From the NCBI GenBank assembly GCA_050013795.1, contig JBEKEO010000026.1:1-27952 (forward strand): a DNA stretch of 27,952 nt, in the 5' to 3' direction. A program made the position numbers and the translations under genes. Shown piece by piece: positions 25,362 through 27,952 of this stretch. Each line of letters starts with the position of its first letter. Position 1 is the first letter of the stretch. Source of the stretch: CAWHOW01 sp050013795 (GTDB taxonomy: Bacteria > Bacteroidota > Bacteroidia > Bacteroidales > CG2-30-32-10). Under the pieces are notes generated by a model. That model was not told the origin of the DNA. It searched no databases and saw nothing but the letters and a program-made list of their open reading frames with translations.

Positions 25362-25862
25362 TCAGGAATTTATACAGATTAATAATTTGCTTTTAATTCT
25401 TTTGATCTTTACTGCGACATGATTTTCAGTCAACCCAATTACTGATGCAATTTCTTTATAGGGTAAATCTTCCAGATAGAGCAGAATAATTGTCTTTTCA
25501 GCTCCTTCAAGTTTTTCGATACACTTCGATAATTTTAAAAACTTTTCCTCATTTTCATTTGAATTAGTTGTCTCTCTTATGTTTTCGTAGCTAATGCTGT
25601 CCAATTTTACAAAATGTTTCTTCTTTTTATCAGAAAACTGTTTTGCTCTTAAACAAACATTTACGGTAATTCGAAATACCCAGGTATCTATATTTGCCTG
25701 GTTGCAGAATGAGGGTAATGATTTCCAAATATTCAAAAGCACTTCCTGAAACAGGTCATTGGCATCATCTGCATCTGTAGAGTAGGAGCGACAAATTCTA
25801 AAAATCCTGTCTTTATTTGTCTCCAGTGTTTGTAAAAAAATATTTTCAATAACCTTTTCCAT
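25362..25862 (-). CDS. ECF-type RNA polymerase sigma factor
   Basis: A 166-residue sigma-70 family factor with only regions 2 and 4. Region 2 covers about 10-80: RIFRICRSYSTDADDANDLF followed by QEVLLNIWKSLPSF and WVFRITVNVC, the -10 recognition helix area. Region 4 covers about 110-160: LEGAEKTIILLYLEDLPYKE, then IASVIGLTENHVAVKIKRIK, a helix-turn-helix for the -35 region. Length is typical for the ECF group. The next gene begins 4 bp downstream and encodes a membrane protein. An exact -7 element lies 46 bp upstream, so basal transcription probably depends on the main sigma factor. Target genes are unknown; no matching promoter pair was sought beyond this window. Confidence 0.92.
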   Translation of the reverse strand: MEKVIENIFLQTLETNKDRIFRICRSYSTDADDANDLFQEVLLNIWKSLPSFCNQANIDTWVFRITVNVCLRAKQFSDKKKKHFVKLDSISYENIRETTNSNENEEKFLKLSKCIEKLEGAEKTIILLYLEDLPYKEIASVIGLTENHVAVKIKRIKSKLLICINS

Positions 25863-25908
25863 TTCCCGGTTTTTTGTTTGTTTCTACAAGTATTAGTTAC
25901 AATAATCC

Positions 25909-25916
25909 CAAAAATA
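25909..25916 (-). promoter_or_regulatory. -7 element of the sigma factor operon
   Basis: On the minus strand TATTTTTG is an exact TAnnTTTG match 46 bp before the sigma factor ATG. A TTTTG lies 14 bases upstream, closer than usual for a -33 box. Confidence 0.45.
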
Positions 25917-26252
25917 TGACAAATAAATTACAAAAAATTTAATTTTCATTTCACAGAAAATATGGTTTGATGAAGAATATGCCGGAAATACAGCCGAATA
26001 CAGATTTATAGACCAAAATAATTTTTACTCTATTATGGTTGTATAGTTATTGTTTATATGGGTCATGAATAACAAATACGAACCTCTATACTTCCAAAAT
26101 ATGCTAGTACAGTATAAGGAACGGAGCAATTATTTGAAGGAGCGCAAGAAGAATAATAATCTGGTGTTATTTAATTACGGGATAAAAACCCGACAAACGC
26201 AAAATTTTCCTAATTATTGTGTCTATTAACAAAATAAATATAGATATTTCTC

Positions 26253-26283
26253 TTGACTTCGGGAAAAAATATGCTTATCTTTG
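26253..26283 (+). promoter_or_regulatory. Strong promoter of the array B locus
   Basis: TTG at 26253-26255, a 20-base spacer, and TATCTTTG at 26276-26283 give the best Bacteroidota-type promoter in the window. Transcription should start near 26290, leaving a 60-base A-rich leader before the ATG at 26354. Confidence 0.65.
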
Positions 26284-26341
26284 TTTCGAAATCTTTATTA
26301 ATCAAAAACAAAAAATTTAAAACCCAAATTATAAATTAAAA

Positions 26342-26350
26342 AAGGAGGTA
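26342..26350 (+). promoter_or_regulatory. Strong Shine-Dalgarno sequence
   Basis: AAGGAGGTA lies 3 bases before the ATG at 26354. It is nearly a full complement of the 16S rRNA end and stands out because other genes here have no such site. It points to 26354, not 26386, as the main translation start of this transcript. Confidence 0.65.
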
Positions 26351-26353
26351 AAC

Positions 26354-26506
26354 ATGAAACAAAGCTACTCTTTAAACCTTGAAAAATGCAACATAGAATT
26401 ATTGAACCCGTCAATAAGCAAATATACCAGACAAGGCTTTTCGGCGGAACATATTATCACGCTGAAGCTGCTAACCGGCAGCTTACCGAAGCCAAAAGCC
26501 CGGTAA
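26354..26506 (+). CDS. Small 50-residue protein or leader peptide
   Basis: An unrecognised 50-codon frame beginning MKQSYSLNLEKCNIELLNPS and ending LPKPKAR. It has the only strong Shine-Dalgarno sequence in the window and follows a near-consensus promoter, so translation is likely. It has no signal peptide or membrane segment and is mildly basic at its end. A longer frame, from 26386, overlaps it in another phase. Either this is a real small protein or leader, or the first part of a longer gene that has shifted frame. It belongs to the same transcript as array B and the gene at 27163. Confidence 0.45.
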   Translation: MKQSYSLNLEKCNIELLNPSISKYTRQGFSAEHIITLKLLTGSLPKPKAR

Positions 26507-27144
26507 TCAAACCGCTTTCCCGTCTTTACACCTTATTTATATCACATAACAAGCCTGTACCTTTATATATTGCTTCAATAAGCGGAGGCGATGATGTAAT
26601 AAGCGCACTCCAGGTATCGTCAGGCTTACTTTATAACTCTACAGTGCAACTCCACAAACCTTTAGGAGAGTTCCACAACTCTTTAGGACGACTTCACGAT
26701 TCTTTAGGATGTCCTAATGATTTGTTGGGTGAACTCCACAACTTGTTAGGATGCCCTAATGACTTGTTAGGTGAACTCCACAACTTGTTAGGATGTCCTA
26801 ATGACTTGTTAGGTGAACTCCACAACTTGTTAGGATGCCCTATAGCTTTGTTAGGATGTCCTATAACTTTGTTGGGACGTCCTATTACTTCTTTGAAATT
26901 TCCTATAACTTCTTTAGACGCTGCTCTTCTTTTACCGTGCGCAACTGTAGTTCAGGCTGTTGCGCATTATTCTTCAAACGGTGGAGGCTTCAAAGCTTAC
27001 GATGCGCAAGTGGCTTTGAAAGCCCCACACGGTGCTTTATGTATTCTTCTCCCTGCGTTGACAGGAAAGCATTCCTCACCAGATTGCCGGAATGTCAACT
27101 TTGGATTCCCCCGTTTTTTCTCTAACATGGTATTTTGTGTTTAA
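26386..27144 (+). CDS. Doubtful reading frame across array B with heptad repeats
   Basis: A 252-codon frame in a different phase from the small gene at 26354, which it overlaps. The first 80 codons (MQHRIIEPVNKQIYQTRLFG and on) have mixed codon use that could be coding. Codons from about 92 to 175 are the 21-bp array read as heptads such as LGELHNL and LGCPNDL. Because the unit length is a multiple of three, an open frame here is weak evidence for a protein; a second frame is also open from 26835. The end (about 176-252) is unlike any family I know. There is no ribosome binding site at 26386. It could be a frameshifted continuation of the small gene, or not translated. Confidence 0.3.
   Translation: MQHRIIEPVNKQIYQTRLFGGTYYHAEAANRQLTEAKSPVIKPLSRLYTLFISHNKPVPLYIASISGGDDVISALQVSSGLLYNSTVQLHKPLGEFHNSLGRLHDSLGCPNDLLGELHNLLGCPNDLLGELHNLLGCPNDLLGELHNLLGCPIALLGCPITLLGRPITSLKFPITSLDAALLLPCATVVQAVAHYSSNGGGFKAYDAQVALKAPHGALCILLPALTGKHSSPDCRNVNFGFPRFFSNMVFCV
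26661..26915. repeat. Array B: about twelve 21-bp units with central inverted repeats
   Basis: Head-to-tail 21-bp units with dyad centres at about 26689, 26710, 26731, 26752, 26773, 26794, 26815, 26836, 26857 and 26878, with less regular units at both ends. Clear dyads are TTAGGA-TG-TCCTAA (26704-26717 and 26788-26801) and GGACGTCC (26875-26882). GAAATTTC (26895-26902) is a full base replacement that still pairs, one base off phase. In the middle, two unit types alternate, one with GGATGYCC and one with GGTGAACTCC, giving a 42-bp super-repeat; two adjacent copies (26741-26782 and 26783-26824) differ at a single base, so recent slippage is likely. Array A has the same period and the same TTAGGAT/CCTAA arms. 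Confidence 0.75.
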
Positions 27145-27162
27145 CCTTAAATCAGATTTATT

Positions 27163-27951
27163 ATGAGTTCATCTAAAACAAACATACCGCGGACAATAAA
27201 AGAGTTCAACACTTTTATAACCACGGTTTGTGCATATCTGGTTTTGGGCTCTCCAACAAATGCCACCCGTTTAGGGATTACTGCTACCATGCTTGCACAG
27301 CTACAGGCTTATTTAAGCCAGTGGAATCCGTTGTATGCTTCTTACCTTAACCGGAAAGGAACTTATACAACGGCTCTCCGCAATAGTTTGCTGGGTATTA
27401 TTGATGCTATGGTTTTATACGACAAAATAAACAAGGTGATTGAGAAGGTAAAAGCTACCGCCAATCTGACTACCGAAGATTGCAGTGTGTTTAACCTTCC
27501 GCAGGGTTTGTCTATGGCATTGCCAACGGCTCACTCTGTACCTGTTGCTGAAAAGTCGGAAAGAACACTAGTAACGGTTGAAGCAGTATATCCCAAGCTG
27601 ATTTCGGAAGTCGGCGGGTATGTAAAGGTAAAGGTTTATACGGCAGCCGTTCATACCGGCAGGGCCAAGAAGCTGAAAGGCTTCGACCTGCTCGATTATG
27701 CGGTTGCAGTGTTTTATTCAGGTACAGGCAATTTACCCACACATGCTACCGACAGCCGTTTAACGCAGGGACATTCGTCGAAAGCCAGCTTTGTGGTGGA
27801 AACACCGGGCATGACGTCGAACCTTCCTGTGCTGACAGCTACTCAGGTGGAACCGTTGAAAATTGCGGTCTTCTTTTTCAGGTGGGCTAAAAGCAAGCAC
27901 ACTGATCAGGACGGCCCTTGGAGCGGCCCTTTTACTGTAGTTCTTCAATAA
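27163..27951 (+). CDS. Two-part uncharacterised protein, helical front and beta end with GPWS
   Basis: A complete 262-residue protein with no signal peptide. Residues 1-110 look mostly helical: IKEFNTFITTVCAYLVLGSP, then LAQLQAYLSQWNPLYASYL and SLLGIIDAMVLYDKINKVIE. From about 140 the sequence becomes beta-rich, ending LKIAVFFFRWAKSKHTDQDG followed by PWSGPFTVV. The Arg-Trp-x(n)-G-PWS ending recalls the last strands of fibronectin-III-like domains and, from memory, a widespread group of Bacteroidota hypothetical proteins of this size with the same two-part plan. I know of no assigned function. It begins 18 bp after the array-spanning frame ends, so it is probably in the transcript from 26290. 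The stop is one base from the window edge. Confidence 0.75.
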   Translation: MSSSKTNIPRTIKEFNTFITTVCAYLVLGSPTNATRLGITATMLAQLQAYLSQWNPLYASYLNRKGTYTTALRNSLLGIIDAMVLYDKINKVIEKVKATANLTTEDCSVFNLPQGLSMALPTAHSVPVAEKSERTLVTVEAVYPKLISEVGGYVKVKVYTAAVHTGRAKKLKGFDLLDYAVAVFYSGTGNLPTHATDSRLTQGHSSKASFVVETPGMTSNLPVLTATQVEPLKIAVFFFRWAKSKHTDQDGPWSGPFTVVLQ

Positions 27952-27952
27952 G

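Larger units (their letters stand above)
25863..26353. other. 491-bp gap: two promoters and one doubtful small frame
   Basis: It holds the sigma factor promoter on the minus strand and the strong plus-strand promoter at 26253-26283. Between them is a 54-codon plus-strand frame, 26065-26229 (begins MNNKYEPLYFQNMLVQYKER), with no ribosome binding site or known family; I do not call it a gene. The rest is AT-rich with no hairpin or RNA gene that I can see. Confidence 0.5.

Noticed and set aside
26065..26229. 54-codon frame in the sigma factor gap
   Set aside because: No ribosome site, no own promoter, and it ends before the strong promoter at 26253; too little evidence for a gene.
26661..26915. 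CRISPR array or ordinary coiled-coil heptad coding repeat
   Set aside because: No spacers. The heptads contain Gly, Pro and Cys at regular places, which is poor for a coiled coil, and the palindromic cores point to selection on the nucleic acid.

Overview
The window looks like a chromosomal segment of a Bacteroidota bacterium. Several secreted proteins end in type A T9SS (Por) sorting domains and two carry FISUMP domains. S16 has the long Lys/Glu/Ala tail common in this phylum. Many genes are preceded by the Bacteroidota -7 element TAnnTTTG, usually without a Shine-Dalgarno sequence. I cannot fix the genus.

Layout. 1-4533 (minus strand): rpsP-rimM, a MITE-like palindromic element, a TrmN6-type tRNA methyltransferase, then a tight run of DEAD-box helicase, YciI-like protein, class I glutamine amidotransferase-like peptidase and the start of a secreted esterase cut by the window edge. 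4797-12557 (plus): dnaE, trxA, an array of 21-bp dyad repeats, a DUF58 protein and valS. 12581-18623 (minus): a small lipoprotein, selD and mnmH (selenophosphate and selenouridine-tRNA), an MFS exporter, thrB and a DapA-family protein that lacks the DapA catalytic triad. 18835-24678 (plus): five exported proteins (PCMD, outer-membrane barrel, two FISUMP proteins, metallophosphoesterase). 24770-25862 (minus): an ECF sigma factor and a membrane protein. 25863-27952 (plus): a strong promoter and an unusually good ribosome binding site, overlapping small reading frames, a second 21-bp dyad-repeat array, and a two-part protein ending in a GPWS motif.

Most of the window is housekeeping: translation, replication, tRNA modification and amino-acid metabolism. 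The most unusual signal is the pair of arrays at 8639-8827 and about 26660-26915. Both have an exact 21-bp period (two helical turns) and one inverted repeat per unit at a nearly fixed phase. The arms change sequence between units but often keep pairing. One array is intergenic. The other lies upstream of the GPWS-ending gene. This is nucleic-acid-level structure that no gene call explains, and it is my best candidate for an undescribed system. What it does cannot be told from the sequence alone.
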